NCBI GenBank assembly: GCA_000697665.1
Contig: KL197710.1
Span: forward strand, 604,078-668,077
Origin: Jaapia argillacea MUCL 33604
Taxonomy: Eukaryota > Basidiomycota > Agaricomycetes > Jaapiales > Jaapiaceae
Reading direction: 5' to 3'
Length of the DNA: 64,000 bases
Positions 33,379 through 46,428 of the stretch are shown in pieces. Under the pieces are notes generated by a model. It did not search any database. It was not told where the DNA came from and worked only from the letters and a program-made list of their open reading frames with translations. Position numbers and translations under genes: made by a program. How positions within the stretch are numbered: the stretch's first letter is position 1; every line of letters starts with the position of its first letter.

Positions 33379-36300
33379 ATGACCTCTCATGACGATATCC
33401 CCACATCTAGTCACTTCGATGGTGGCCATGTCGATGTTTCTCGCGCAGAGGTCGCCTTTGATCAGTTATCACGCCAACTTAGTCGACCATCTGTTCCTCA
33501 ACCAAAAACACTTGGTCAAGACGAAGATATCGAGAATGGACCAGCCGACTCCGAGGCGGCATTTGATCTCAAGGAATATCTCTCTTCCTCGAACGATGCC
33601 CACCAGCGTGCAGGGATCCGACACAAGCATGTCGGTGTCATATGGGAGGATCTCCATGTGGATGTAGTCGGAGGGGCGGGCCACAAAGTAAGGTCATTCA
33701 ATTTTCGTCCGTGCGTTGCACCCATTCACTATAATTCATAGATATACGTCGAAACTTTCGAGAGTAGGTGAATTTATGTCAGGCTAGTTCTTACTACTCA
33801 CCCCAAACATTTACAGTGGCCATCCTTAATTTCTTTGCCTCCCCTTTGTCATTCGGGTGGGAGGCTCTGACCTCGGCGTTCCCCATGAGCCAACGCCGAA
33901 AACAAGATTTAGAGCTACGTACAATAATTCAAAGGTTCTTCTCTCTTTATTCAATTGAAATCGTGGATACTCATGATTCTCTCATAGATCTTCAGGCTTC
34001 CTGAAGCCTGGCGAGATGTGCCTGGTTTTGGGCCGCCCTGGATCTGGTTGCACTACCTTCTTGAAGAGTATCGCCAATCGTCGAGGCGAATACGCCAGAG
34101 TTGGCGGTCAAGTCAAATATGCAGGCATTGATGCCACTGAAATGGCCAAAATGTACAAAGGAGAAGTCGTCTACAATGAAGAAGGCAAGTTGGACATCGA
34201 CCCTTCGAATTTCCTTCCCTCCTAACGCCTCCAATATCTTGGTTTAGATGACATCCACATACCAACACTCACGGTTGCACAAACACTTGCCTTCGCGCTA
34301 GCCACCAAGACCCCTGGACCAAACGGACGACTCCCCGGTATCTCGCGCACCGAATTTGATCAAACGGTTATGGATAGCCTCTTGAAGATGCTGAACATCT
34401 CTCATACGTCTCAGACTCTCGTCGGTGATGCGTTTGTGCGAGGCGTATCTGGGGGCGAGCGTAAGCGCGTTAGTATTGCCGAGATGATGGCCACTCGCGC
34501 TCGTGTTCAGACCTGGGATAACAGTACACGAGGTTTGGATGCCTCTACCGCTCTTGACTTCGTTCGTAGTCTGAGAATTATGACGGATGTCCTTGGGCAA
34601 ACCACATTCGTCACATTGTCAGTACACCATGATCTTTGGCTCGTTAACATATGCTTGACTTCGTCTCTTACAGATATCAAGCTGGAGAGAGCATCTATGA
34701 ACTATTTGACAAAGTATTGGTTCTGGACGAAGGCCGACAAGTCTACTTTGGACCTCCTTCATCAGCGAGGGCATATTTCGAACAGTTGGGGTACAAACCT
34801 CTCCCTCGCCAAAGCACCCCCGATTACATCACCGGTTGCACCGATCCAAACGAGCGGCAATTTCAAACTGGACGGTCTGCAAAGGACGTACCCTCTACCC
34901 CTGAGTCTCTGGAAAACGCATACCTATCGTCCCAATTTGGTCGAGACATGTTTGATTCACTTGAAAAATACAAGCTATTGATGGAAACGGAGAAAGCTGA
35001 CCAGGAGGCATTTCGTGCCGCCGTAGCTGCAGACAAGAAACGAGGAGTATCCAAGAAGAGTCCCTATACTGTGGGGTTCATGGGCCAAGTACGGGCGTTA
35101 TTCTGGCGACGTTTCCAGATGAAATTGCAGGATCGATTTCAAATGGTGACGAGCTTTTCTATGTCCCTAGTGCGTTGCTTCTACTGCTAGTATTTATTCT
35201 CGACCGTTGGATACTCAAACAAATGCGCATAGATCCTTGCACTGGTTATTGGGTCCGCATATATTCAACTTCCTCTCACATCGGCTGGCGCATTCACTCG
35301 TGGAAGCGTTTTGTTCGTTGCTATGTTGACTGCTTGCCTAGAAAACTTTGGGGAGGTAGGTCTTAACTCTCTAGCTCAGAGACATCAACTTAACTGCTTC
35401 CCCCCAGATGCCGGCTATGATGTTTGGTCGACCAGTGCTCAAGAAGCAGGTATGACTGATGTTCCCACTCAGACACAACACCTCGGCTGACACTTAGATC
35501 TCGTAGACAGGATACAGCTTTTACCGACCCGCAGCGGTTGCGGTTGCAAACACTCTTGCCGACCTGCCGTTCTCCGCGATTCGAGTGCTCATCTACGATA
35601 TCATCGTCTACTTTATGTCAGGCCTAAACCGGTCAGCAGGAGGGTTCTTCACGTTCCACCTGTTTAATTACCTCACATTCCTGACCATGCAAGGGTTCTT
35701 TCGGACACTCGGTTTATTGAGTTCTACCGTTAGCGGGGCCTTCCGCTGGGCGAATATCTTTGTGCCGAACATGATCGAGTATACTGGGTATATGATTCCA
35801 GTGTTTAACATGAAAAGAGCTCTGTTTTGGATTGTGAGTAAAATATATTGTGTTTGCCGCTGTGAAAGCTGACGTTCTTCAGTACTACATCAATCCGCTG
35901 TCGTACGGTGGGTCTCTCTTCCATCTTAACCATAACCTAGACTAATTGAGCCATGCAGCTTTCGCTGGTTGCATCGAGAATGAGTTTATGCGTATCGTGG
36001 TAATTTGTCGCACTGGTAGCTGAGCCTAAGAGCGCTTCTCTGAAACCCTATTTCACTCTAGCTCACATGTGACGGCAACTACATCGTACCCAGGAATCCT
36101 CCTGGTGTTTCTAAATACCCGTATGCCTCATTTCCCCTCTGATCTATTCGATGTTCAATCTTGGCTCCCCTCTGATTTAGAACTGGTCTTGGCGTCAACC
36201 AGGTCTGCACCCTATTTGGAGCATCAGGAGGCCAAGATTTAATTGCCGGTCGCTCATATCTGGATATCGGCTATGGGATGATTGTCTCTGATATTTGGCG

Positions 36301-39194
36301 CCGTAACCTACTGGTCCTGATCGCTTTCTTGATATTCTTCCAATTTACCCAAATCCTTGCGTTGGAGTTCTTCCCAGTATGTGCAACTTCATTCCCCTTC
36401 GGCTGATTCTCACCCCCCAACTAGCAATACGGGTGGGGAACGTCGACTCGTGTATACGCCAAACCGAATTCCGAAACCGAGCAGCTTAATACGGTACTAA
36501 AAGAAAAGAAAAATCGGACGACTCCACGCAACTCGGATGTGCAAATTTCCGAAAAATTTGCCAACGGACAAAGGTGACCGTTATGCACTTATGAAGTCTA
36601 TTGTGCTGATTACAGTATAGCTCACAACAGACAGCTGGGGGAAGGGTGTTTACGTGGGAGAATCTGAACTACTATGTCCCCGTGGCAGGCGGTACACGCA
36701 GGTTGCTTAACGACGTATCCGGTTATGTCAAACCAGGAACATTGACAGCCCTGATGGGTGCATCGGGTGCAGGTGAGTCTTCCGAATTCCATGTTTGCTC
36801 GATACTGATGGATTATTAGGGAAAACCACTTGTTTGGATGTCCTTGCTCAAAGAAAGAATATCGGAGTTATTTCAGGAGACCTCCTCGTCGATGGACGCC
36901 CCTTAGATGCTGGATTTGCCCGAGGTACTGCCTACGGTAGGTATCCGCTTTGAACAATTGATCCCCTTACTAATCGTAGCGCGAAGCTGAACAAATGGAT
37001 GTTCACGAGGGCACCGCAACGGTGCGAGAAGCCATGCGCTTCTCTGCGTACCTTCGCCAGCCGGCTTCTGTTCCAATCAGTGAGAAGAATGCATACGTGG
37101 AGGAGATGATCGAGCTCCTCGAACTTCAAGATTTGTCGGAGGCCCTCATTTTCAGCCTCGACATGGAGGCTCGCAAACGTTTGACCATCGGGGTCGAACT
37201 TGCTAGCAAACCTGATCTCCTTTTGTTTTTGGATGAACCTACCTCCGGCTTGGATGGCCAAAGTGCATGGAACGTCGTACGTTTCCTGCGCAAACTCGCG
37301 CAGAACGGCCAGTGTATTCTCGTCACGATCCACCAACCCTCGTCTTTGCTATTTGAGAGTTTCGATCGGATTCTCCTCCTCGAAGCTGGTGGCAAGACCG
37401 TGTACTTTGGCGACATTGGTACAGACTCATGTGTCGTCCGGGATTATTTCGGCCGTCATGGAGCTCAATGCCCCCCCAATGTTAACATGGCCGAGTTTAT
37501 GCTGGAGGCCATCGGTGCTGGCGTGACCCCTCGCATTGGAGACCGAGACTGGGGGGATATATGGCGTGACTCGCCTGAGTGTCGGGCAGTCCATGAAGAA
37601 ATCCAAGCCCTTAAATCAGAAGGATTATCACGTCCGGTGGCTGATCATGGAGTGCAAACCACGTGTAAGTTTTCATCGAGCTGATGTGGTTTTCGAATGG
37701 TGTTGACACCCTTGCAGACGCCACCTCGTTTTTGTACCAGCTTCGAATCGTGACGAAACGGAACTTCGTTGCGCTCTGGAGATCTGCCGATTATGTTTTT
37801 AGTCGGTTATTCACTCACGCTTGCATTTCGCTATGGGTTTCCTTGTCATTCCTGCAACTTGGACACACCGTCCGTGATCTTCAGTATCGTGTCTTCGGAA
37901 TGTATGTCCATTTCTTCCAAGCTGCTGGCAATGTCTGACGAATTTTGAATTCAGCTTCTGGTGCTCGATTCTTCCTGTCATCGTTATGAATCAGGTTGAG
38001 CCCATGTTTATATTTAATCGAAGTACGCGTTGTTTCCTCTCTCCTCCCTACAGTCGTTAACCCTTTCACCAGGCATCTTCATTCGAGGTCAGTAATGAAC
38101 TTATCTCGTCGTGTTCGCGATCTGACACTCCTAAACAGAATCGTCCAGTCGTATATACAGGTGTGTTCTTGATCTGATCACGTTCTTCAGCATGTTGGTG
38201 ACGGTATGTTCAGCCCATATGTGTTTGCTATCGGTCAACTGGTTGGCGAGATACCGTACTCGATATTGTGCGGGATCGTGTACTGGGCACTCATGGTAAG
38301 TTCACCAACATATGTGACTCCCCCGAGAACTGACATCCGCCAAGGTATACCCAATGGGATACGGCCAAGGAGCAGCAGGTCTTCCGGGAACTGGCTTTCA
38401 ACTACTCCTCATTGTCTTTCTTGAATTGTTCGGTGTCTCATTAGGGCAACTTATCGGAGCGTTGTCACCCAGCATTCAGGTACGCGTCGTTCACACTCCA
38501 TGAGAGCAACGAGAAGTAATGTATTACCCAGGTGGCCGTGCTATTCAATCCCTTCATTGCCGTGACCCTAAGTACCTTCTGTGGAGTAACAATCCCATAT
38601 CCAACTATGGCCAAATTCTGGAAGGATTGGCTGTACCAGCTTGATCCTTACACGCACATGTTGAGTGCAATGCTATCAACTGAGCTTCAGTGAGGACTTT
38701 CCTTCACCTGTCCATTGTGCTCGTTAATGACCTGGTAACAGCGGCCTGTCAATACAGTGCCAGAGCGATGAGTTCTCTGTCTTCAACCCCCCATCAGGCC
38801 AGACCTGCCAGACGTGGGCAAGCGACTTTGTTGCTGGCTTTGGGGGATATCTAGACAATCCCAATGACACTGAAGGTTGTCGATACTGTCAATATAAGGT
38901 CTGTTTTCAGTCACTTACCCAAGAATTACGAACAATTCTGACTGCCCGTAGGTTGGCGATGAATTTTTCCTGCCCTTGAATATCCGTTACTCTGATCGAT
39001 GGTGGAACGCTTCACTTCTGCTCGCATTCTTCGGTTCGTGCTCATGCGATTCCATTGACCCATTCGCTTACCGTTGGAATAGCTTTCAATGTTGTCGCAA
39101 CGATTCGTGAGTGGCATTTTCGTCCTTTCAAAAATGACGCGAATTCATATGGCGGACAGTTGCTTCACGTTACCTTCGTTTCGCCCGGCGATGA
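33379..39194 (+). CDS. PDR-type full-size ABC transporter, copy 2
   Basis: Tandem paralogue of copy 1, same strand, with the same exon layout. The start ATG at 33379 gives [23 protein letters not shown]1 Walker A is [12 protein letters not shown] (the usual fungal Arg where copy 1 has Cys), followed by [10 protein letters not shown], then [15 protein letters not shown]1 keeps [20 protein letters not shown] and [19 protein letters not shown]2 has [37 protein letters not shown] and TIHQPSS. The final exons encode [11 protein letters not shown], with TGA at 39192-39194. Silent positions differ widely from copy 1 while protein blocks are nearly identical, so the duplication is old and both copies look functional. 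Divergence is largest in the N-terminal leader, the linker before NBD2 (about 36430-36650) and the introns, which could reflect different substrates or regulation. Confidence 0.92.
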
Positions 39195-39375
39195 GGTTTG
39201 CAGGTCGGGTCTGTATCTCGGAACTGGATGGACTGGAGTAGATCTGCAACGTTATTAGGATTGCCTAACATAACGAATGTGATCTGGAGTGGCTGTATAC
39301 AAGTTGGGATTCTTATTGGCGAGGCAGAAATGCTGAGCACACTGGATTCGTTAAGAAGATATCGCTGGGGGGTGA

Positions 39376-39958
39376 CTAGTTTTGTGGTGCAGATTGGAAC
39401 TGGGGAATCTGATGAGAAACAAGAAAGACAGATACCGTAGGAGAGGCTCACAATGTCACGAAGTTGGCCTTGGGCGTCATTGAATTGCTTTTCAAGATAC
39501 TTTGACTGGGGGACTGGTAAGAAGCGAACCAGACTGCGACATAATACCCTCTGTACCTTCTTGTTCAAGCCATTGATGTCGTCAGTCAACTCCTTCTCCT
39601 GATTCTTCAGAGTTCGCTCCATCTCTGGTCGAGGGACCATCATAAACCTACAGTCGCCGGCGTTGTGACTTCCGCCATAGCACAACGAGAAGCGAAGGAC
39701 TCACATCTTCCCGACTCCTTGGTAAAGTTTCGTGTCATTTTTCAAAGCACCAATCTCGTCGATGGTCAGTTGTAGAATACGTCTCTCTCTTTCCTTTCCA
39801 GCAGTTTGTTGTCTTGTCTGAGTCAGGGCGCGCTGTGACTGCACAGCTGTTTGTTGGATTTGGACGAGAATCTGGCGGTGGCTTCTTCAGCAACCTAGAT
39901 GGGATGAAAGCAGCATTCTCGAGACCTTTCTGAGCATGTCATCGGAGAGGCTGGCCAT
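39376..39958 (-). CDS. PFD1: Prefoldin subunit 1
   Basis: The start at 39958 gives MASLSDDMLRK. Then follow ILVQIQQTAVQSQRALTQTR, RRILQLTIDEIGALKNDTK, LYQGVGKM and, after an intron, FMMVPRPEMERTLKNQEKEL. The last part is DDINGLNKKVKYLEKQFND then AQGQLRDI. Donor GTGAGC and acceptor CCCCAG join this to FQSAPQN and a TAG at 39376-39378, giving about 120 residues, the family's normal size. The two long helices form the coiled-coil tentacle of a beta-type prefoldin subunit, which hands actin and tubulin to the chaperonin CCT. It converges with ABC copy 2, leaving 181 bp between stops. Confidence 0.9.
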
Positions 39959-40232
39959 GGTGCGAGATGGGCGAGGGGGTCAGGCAAAGATTAGAGGGAG
40001 AAGGCAACATTCCGACAAATCCAAAGCTGGAAGGATGATTGATCGGTTCGAATTTTTGGCTGCATTCGACGCGCACACTCAAGAACACTCGCGTGTCATC
40101 CTCTGTTCCAAGTACCTCATCGTCGAATCCAGGACAGGTCGCCTGCGGCGTTCTCTTTTGCCACTTGCTTTAGACCGCAAACTCTGCTCTGTGATTTTAC
40201 TTGAGACCTCTCCGCGCAGCTGAACCAGTACA

Positions 40233-43200
40233 ATGGCCTCGTTCGAAGATTATGATGAGTTCGGCAATTACATTGGCGCGGACTTGGAGTCTGATGAAGA
40301 GGAGGAGATTCATCAGAGTGGGTTTGGTGGGATGGAAGAAGAGCGGCCCCCACAACCTCTGGAGGGCTTCGAAGAGGAAGGGAATGATGACTTGGCGCTA
40401 ATGGAGGTTGACTCTGGTGTGTCTGATTTCGCATAAGTTTGTGACCACGGCCACCTATTCGATCACACAGAACCGACACACAAGGCGGTCGTCCTCCACG
40501 AAGACAAACAGTACTATCCGTCCGCTGAAGAGGTGTACGGACAAGACGTAGAGACACTCGTGCAGGAGGAGGATACCCAACCTCTGACGGAGCCCATCAT
40601 TGCTCCAGTCAAGGTTCGAAAATGGGCTGTCGAGGAGAAAGATATGCCACAGACGCGTTTCGACAAAGGGTGAGTCGTTGAAGGTCATCAATCTTCCTGG
40701 TGCTGATAGCCTCCTAAGCTTCCTCCTAAACATGATGTCGTTCCCGGAATTCATTCGCAACGTAGCTGTTGTTGGGCACCTGCATCATGGCAAGACATCA
40801 CTGTTGGATATGCTGATATTCGAAACACATCAACTTGTCTGGGACGCAGATAAGCCAGTCAGTCCCCCACTTAACACTTCAGAACCAAGAAAATAATGTG
40901 CTTTGTTCAGTTACGGTATACAGACACCCATCATTTGTCGCGGGAACGAGAAATCTCTATCAAATCTTCCCCCATGTCCCTCATCTTGTCAAACAGTGCG
41001 GGCAAATCACACTTGGTTCATCTTGTGGACACTCCAGGACATGTCAATCTCGTGGATGAAGTTGCTTCCGCCATCCGGTTGGTCGATGGCATTATACTTG
41101 TTGTCGATGTCGTGGAAGGAGTACGTTGCTTCAATTCGCAGTCATTGAACATACACGATAACTATCGCCCAGGTTATGGTTAATACAGAGGCCGTGCTTC
41201 GCCACGCCATCCAAGAAGGTGTCGCAATTACACTTGTTGTAAACAAGATTGACCGTCTCATTCTGGAGCTCCGCATACCCCCCGCCGACGCTTTCTACAA
41301 AATCAAGCACACTATTGAGGAGATTAATACTTTCATCAGGTTTGCCTCTCTTTCGTACTCCCTTTCGTCAGCTCTGAGGTCTTTTGTAGTGCCATCAATC
41401 CCGACCCTGATCTTCGTCTAAGCCCGGAGAACGGCAACGTTGCTTTTGCAAGTACTGACCTTCATTGGTGTTTCACCCTTCGATCGTTCGCACAAATGTA
41501 TTCTAACGCCTATGGTAAGCTTCAACGGCCAATTCATCAGTAGACATATTGACCTCGGTTCCCTAGGGCCCCTGGATGTACGGTCCTTCGCTGATCGGCT
41601 TTGGGGAGACATTTACTTCAATGGGGAGACGCGTAAGTTCACTCGCAAACAAGCAGACCCCGAAGCCAAGCGGACTTTCGTGCATTTCATCCTGGAGCCC
41701 TTGTACAAGTTATATAGCCAAGTGCTGAGCGAAGACACGGAGACCCTGAAGGGCACCCTTGGTGAATTGGGAATACAGTTGAAATCAGTGATGTACAAGA
41801 TGGATGTTCGCCCTTTGCTGAAGGCCGTGTTGGACCAATTCTTTGGGCCTGCGACCGGGTTAGTGGATATGATTGTGGAGAAGATCCCATCGCCATTGGA
41901 AGGAGCTGCCGATAAGGTAACTCTTCACCTTGTTGTCTCCGAAGTAAAATTTGATTGTCCTTATGTTTTTAGATCACACGAACATACACAGGCCCTCAGA
42001 GTTCCGACCTGGTAGCTTCAATGAAGGCCTGTGACCCAGAGGCGCCTGTAATGGTCCAGATTACCAAACTGTACCACACCACGGATGCACAATCCTTCAG
42101 GGCATTTGGACGAATCTTGAGCGGCACTCTCCGCAAGGGAATGGAAGTCAAGGTCCTTGGCGAGGGATACTCGCCAGAGGACGAGGAGGACATGCTGAGG
42201 ACGCACGTGGAGGACATCTGGCTGAGTGAATCACGGTAAGCGCAGTATTGAGTTTGCGAACTCCACATTGATGTTTGTGGCCCCTAGATACTTCATTCCA
42301 GCCGAGGAGGCTCCCGCCGGAAACCTTATTCTTCTAGGTGGAGTCGATGCTTCAATAACGAAAACTGCGACTATTGCAGCTGCCGACATTGATGATGATC
42401 TCTACATCTTCCAACCCATCAAACACATGACGCAGTCGGTCCTCAAGATAGCAATCGAGCCTGTCGCTCCATCAGAATTACCGAAGATGTTGTCAGGTCT
42501 GCGGAGCATAAACAAATCGTACCCTCTGGTGTCCACCAAGGTTGAAGAAAGCGGCGAACACGTAGTGATTGGGACAGGCGAGTTGTACCTGGATTGCGTG
42601 ATGCATGACCTTCGGAGGTTGTTCTCTGAGATTGAGATCAAGGTGTCGGATCCTGTCACCAAGTTCTGCGAGACGGTGTTGGAGACGAGTGCGCTGAAGT
42701 GTTATGCTGATACGCCAAATAAGAAGTGAGATCCCACGTCGTCATAGTGCACTCCCGTGTCTGGCCATCTGACCACCCCTCTGTAGAAATCGTCTTACAA
42801 TGATTGCCGAACCCCTTGAAAAAGGCATTGCAGAGGACATTGAGACCGGCCGAGTTACTATGCGGATGACTGCCAAGGAACGCGGGACTTTCTTCCAGGA
42901 GAAGCACCAGTGGGATCTCCTCGCTTCGCGATCCATTTGGGCCTTTGGTCCTGATGATAGTGGTGCCAATGTCTTGTTGGATGACACTCTACCATCACAG
43001 GTCTGTGAGCAGACTACCCGTACAGAGTCGCCACCCTGACCGCTTCCCAGGTCGATAAGAAGATGCTTGGCACCGTAAGGGAACATATCAAGCAAGGTTT
43101 CCAATGGGGTGCTCGAGAAGGACCTCTATGTGACGAACGTGAGCAGCACGCAGGGTGTCCGCCTTACTACCCGTGAAACTGATCCTATGCACATTAGCGA

Positions 43201-43881
43201 TGCGAAATGTCAAGTTCCGTATCCTTGACGCTAGTTTGGCCCAAGAACCAATTTTCCGCGGTGGAGGACAGATAGTCCCTACTGCACGTCGAGTCTGTTA
43301 CTCCTCGTTCCTGATGGTGAGGACCTTACCACTCGACCAAATCTTTGTCGCTGAAAATCTTCACCCACAGGCCGCTCCTCGATTAATGGAACCAATCTAC
43401 TATGTTGAGGTACAAGCCCCGGCAGATTGCATCTCAGCCGTATATACAGTTCTTGCCCGAAGACGTGGACACGTCACACAAGACATTCCGAGAGCCGGCT
43501 CGCCATTGTACACCGTCAAAGCGCTGATTCCGGTCATGGACGCTAACGGTTTTGAGACCGACCTGAGAACGGCGACACAAGGTCAGGCGTTCTGTCTTCA
43601 AGTGTTCGACCATTGGTCCATCGTACCAGGTTTGTGCTTCTTGCTTCACGTCATGCGAGAATTATACCTGATGTCGTGGCGGCCCCAAAGGTGATCCCAC
43701 GGATAACAGCCTGAAGCTTCGACCATTGGAACCGGCATCCGGCCAGTCGCTGGCGAGAGACTTCGTTCTGAAAACCCGTCGGCGTAAAGGTCTTGGAGAC
43801 CAGATTGCCGTCTCAAAGTATCTCGACGATGAGTTTGTGCTGGCCCTATCAGCGTCTGGCCACGCCGATTTGCTCGGTTAG
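40233..43881 (+). CDS. SNU114: U5 snRNP GTPase Snu114 (EFTUD2)
   Basis: An EF-G/EF-2-like spliceosomal GTPase. The N-terminal acidic domain starts [20 protein letters not shown] and continues [23 protein letters not shown]-binding motifs in order: G1 [10 protein letters not shown]3 [12 protein letters not shown]4 [12 protein letters not shown]. Domain II and later blocks include [67 protein letters not shown] and [17 protein letters not shown]. The end is [20 protein letters not shown], with TAG at 43879-43881. Snu114 controls Brr2 activity, and so U4/U6 unwinding and spliceosome release. The acidic exon 1 joins through donor GTGTGT to [14 protein letters not shown]. About a dozen introns; no key residue is missing. 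Slightly unlike most orthologues, the G1-to-G3 segment reads [18 protein letters not shown]. Confidence 0.94.
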
Positions 43882-44017
43882 GATGTACTTGTCGCGTATA
43901 TGTCGGATGTAGATTACTGCAATAAGTATGCTATGTTGTTTGTTCGCGGAGGGATCAAGGGAGTGTTTGTTCGCATGATCATAAGCGGGAGTGTGGGAAA
44001 TGGTAATTGCTAGAACG

Positions 44018-44025
44018 TGACGTGG
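44018..44025 (+). promoter_or_regulatory. Unfolded-protein-response element (UPRE)
   Basis: TGACGTGG followed by CA, about 120 bases upstream of the calnexin start, matches the metazoan/fungal UPRE core TGACGTGG bound by Hac1/XBP1-type bZIP factors. A second, weaker ACGTG (44055) lies nearer the gene. Binding is inferred from sequence only. Confidence 0.55.
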
Positions 44026-44145
44026 CACATCGTGGCGTGGAGAATATAGAGCGACGTGTCTGACCGTCTTTCACTCACTGCACCTCTCTCCTTTTCCTTT
44101 CTCATTCTCCAGTTTTTATCCCCCGTCACGGTCCTTCGTATCACA

Positions 44146-46217
44146 ATGCGAAGAGTAGCGCTCTCCGCTCTCCTTGCCTTCGCGGTTGTCGCCGTGTCTG
44201 CATCAGAGGACAAACCCCTCTTCCACGTAGGCCCTCATTCTCTCATATTTTTGCCACACAACAGACTCAACCGTATCAATTTCATAGCCAACTGAAATCA
44301 AGGCACCCTTCATCGAGCAATTCACAGAGGGATGGGAGTCACGGTGGACGCCATCTGAGGCGACCAAGAAGACTCCTGTTGGCAGCGAAACCTTCAGTTA
44401 TGTCGGTCAGTGGGCGATCGAGGACCCCTCCGTCGTCTTCATCGAAGGCGACAAGGGCCTCGTCGCCAAGTCAAAGGCCGCTCATCATGCCATCTCTGCT
44501 CCCTTCTCCAAACCCGTTGACTTCAGCAAGGAGCCTTTAGTGGTTCAGTATGAAGTCAAGTATCAGAAGGGTGGCAACTGTGGTGGTGGATACGTGAAGC
44601 TTCTGCAAGATGGTTTCCAGACTAGCGGGAAGGAATTCGATGATAAGACACCTTGGGTTGTCATGTTCGGTCCCGATTTGACTTGCCCTGGCACCAAGGT
44701 TCGTGGCTATATGCCCAATGTCTGACATGTTTTGACCCTATCTTTGTATAGTTACACTTCATCTTCCGTCACAAGAACCCGAAGACCGGCGAATACGAGG
44801 AGAAGCACCTTAAAGTACCACCCAAGCCTTCAATTGAGAAATTGACTAATCTTTATACGCTCGTTCTTAAGTGAGTTGTCTCGACTCTCGAGTCTAACGA
44901 CGTACTGATTTGACCTTGCTTGTAGCCCTGACAACACGTATGATGTCTTATTCAACGGCGAAAGCGTCAGTCACGGAAGCGTCCTTGAAGACTTCGATCC
45001 CGCTGTCAACCCTCCAAAGGAAATCGACGATCCTGAGGACAAGAAGCCTTCAACGTGGGTTGATGAGAAGAGGATTGCCGACCCCGAGGCCACCAAAGTG
45101 AGTCTGAGTTTACTTGTTGCTGAAGTATATCTGATTTCTGCTCATAGCCCGAGGACTGGGATGAGGAGGCTCCTTACGAGATTCTCGACGAGGAAGCTGA
45201 GAAGCCCGATGGTTGGCTAGATGATGAGCCAGAGATGGTTCCTGATCCTGGTGAGCCCCTTTATTTTTCCAGCTGGCGTTGACGATGCTCATTCCTCCCG
45301 ACAGACTCCGAGAAACCTGAAGAGTGGGATGATGAGGAAGATGGAGAATGGATTGCGCCCACTATCCGCAACTCCAAGTGTGACGAAGCTCCTGGCTGTG
45401 GCGAGTGGAAGCGGTACGAATTTGCTCACTATTGTTTCGACACCTTCCTGATTTCCATTTTCACAGACCCTACAAGGCTAACCCTGCCTACAAAGGCAAA
45501 TGGTATGCCCCCATGATCGATAACCCCGCTTACATTGGCGAGTGGTCCCCGCGAAAGATCCCCAACCCTGGTTACTTTGAGGACTCTACTCCCGTCAAGA
45601 GCCTTGACAAGATTGTGAGACCTATTGCTCGACAGCACCTTCTGTTCTTGTCTGACCTTACTTTGTCTAGGGCGGTGTTGGTATCGAACTTTGGACCATG
45701 ACTGAAGACATCCTCTTTGATAACATCTATGTCGGCCATTCGCTCGAAGATGCCAAGGCCTTGGCTGCTGAGACTTACGAGGTTAAGAAGCCTCTCGAAG
45801 AGGCCGAGTCCAAGGTCGCTGAGAAGGTCGAGGAAGAGGAGGGAGCTATCTCCTTCCAGGATGATCCCCTCGCCTTCATTCGCCAGAAAGCCATCGCTTT
45901 CATTGAGCTCGCCCAACTTGATCCCATGCTTGCCGTCCGCACTCACCCTGATGCTGCTGCGGCTCTATCTGTCGCACTCCTCACCTTCTTTGGTATGGTT
46001 GGTGCTCTTTTCGGACTCGTCGGCGCTTCGCAGAAACCCATTACGAAGGTGAGCTTTGCATCTTTATGATAAACCATCCTTTGCTAAGATTGCCTTACAG
46101 TCGCACAAGAAGACTGATGCTCCTACACCGGATGATAAACAAAAGGCTGAGACTGCTCCTGTAGCGCCCGCTGGTGGTGAGGGGAAGGAAGATGGACCTG
46201 TTAAGAAGCGTAAATAG
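44146..46217 (+). CDS. CNE1: Calnexin, ER lectin chaperone
   Basis: The signal peptide [20 protein letters not shown] is followed by the lectin domain: [55 protein letters not shown] and [17 protein letters not shown]. The P-domain has tandem type-1 repeats ([42 protein letters not shown]). Type-2 repeats follow ([29 protein letters not shown]). After the second lectin strand [18 protein letters not shown] comes a helix, [17 protein letters not shown], as the single membrane anchor, then a cytosolic tail ending GPVKKRK. It folds monoglucosylated glycoproteins in the ER lumen with an ERp57-type partner. The upstream UPRE fits its regulation by ER stress. Length about 550 residues, as expected. 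Confidence 0.95.
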
Positions 46218-46428
46218 GCTATCGTTGTAATGGGCTTTTCTTCTGTGCCTTGCTTTTTCTTTGCTTGACAGCTTTAAAATGACACTTGGTATTTAAAGAG
46301 CAATCTTTTCTGGGTGATGTGAGATTCGAATGTTCGGAAACAAGTGTCAATGCCTGTTCGAGGATGGATGCAGGAACGTCGCCGTGATCTATTGGAGAGC
46401 CAAAAGTCCAGCGGTCAACAGTAACTAA

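Noticed and set aside
39170-39376. Apparent overlap of prefoldin 1 with the end of ABC copy 2
   Set aside because: The overlap appears only if the prefoldin frame is read through a GTGAGC donor. Splicing to the CCCCAG acceptor gives a family-like end (DIFQSAPQN) and leaves 181 bp between the genes.
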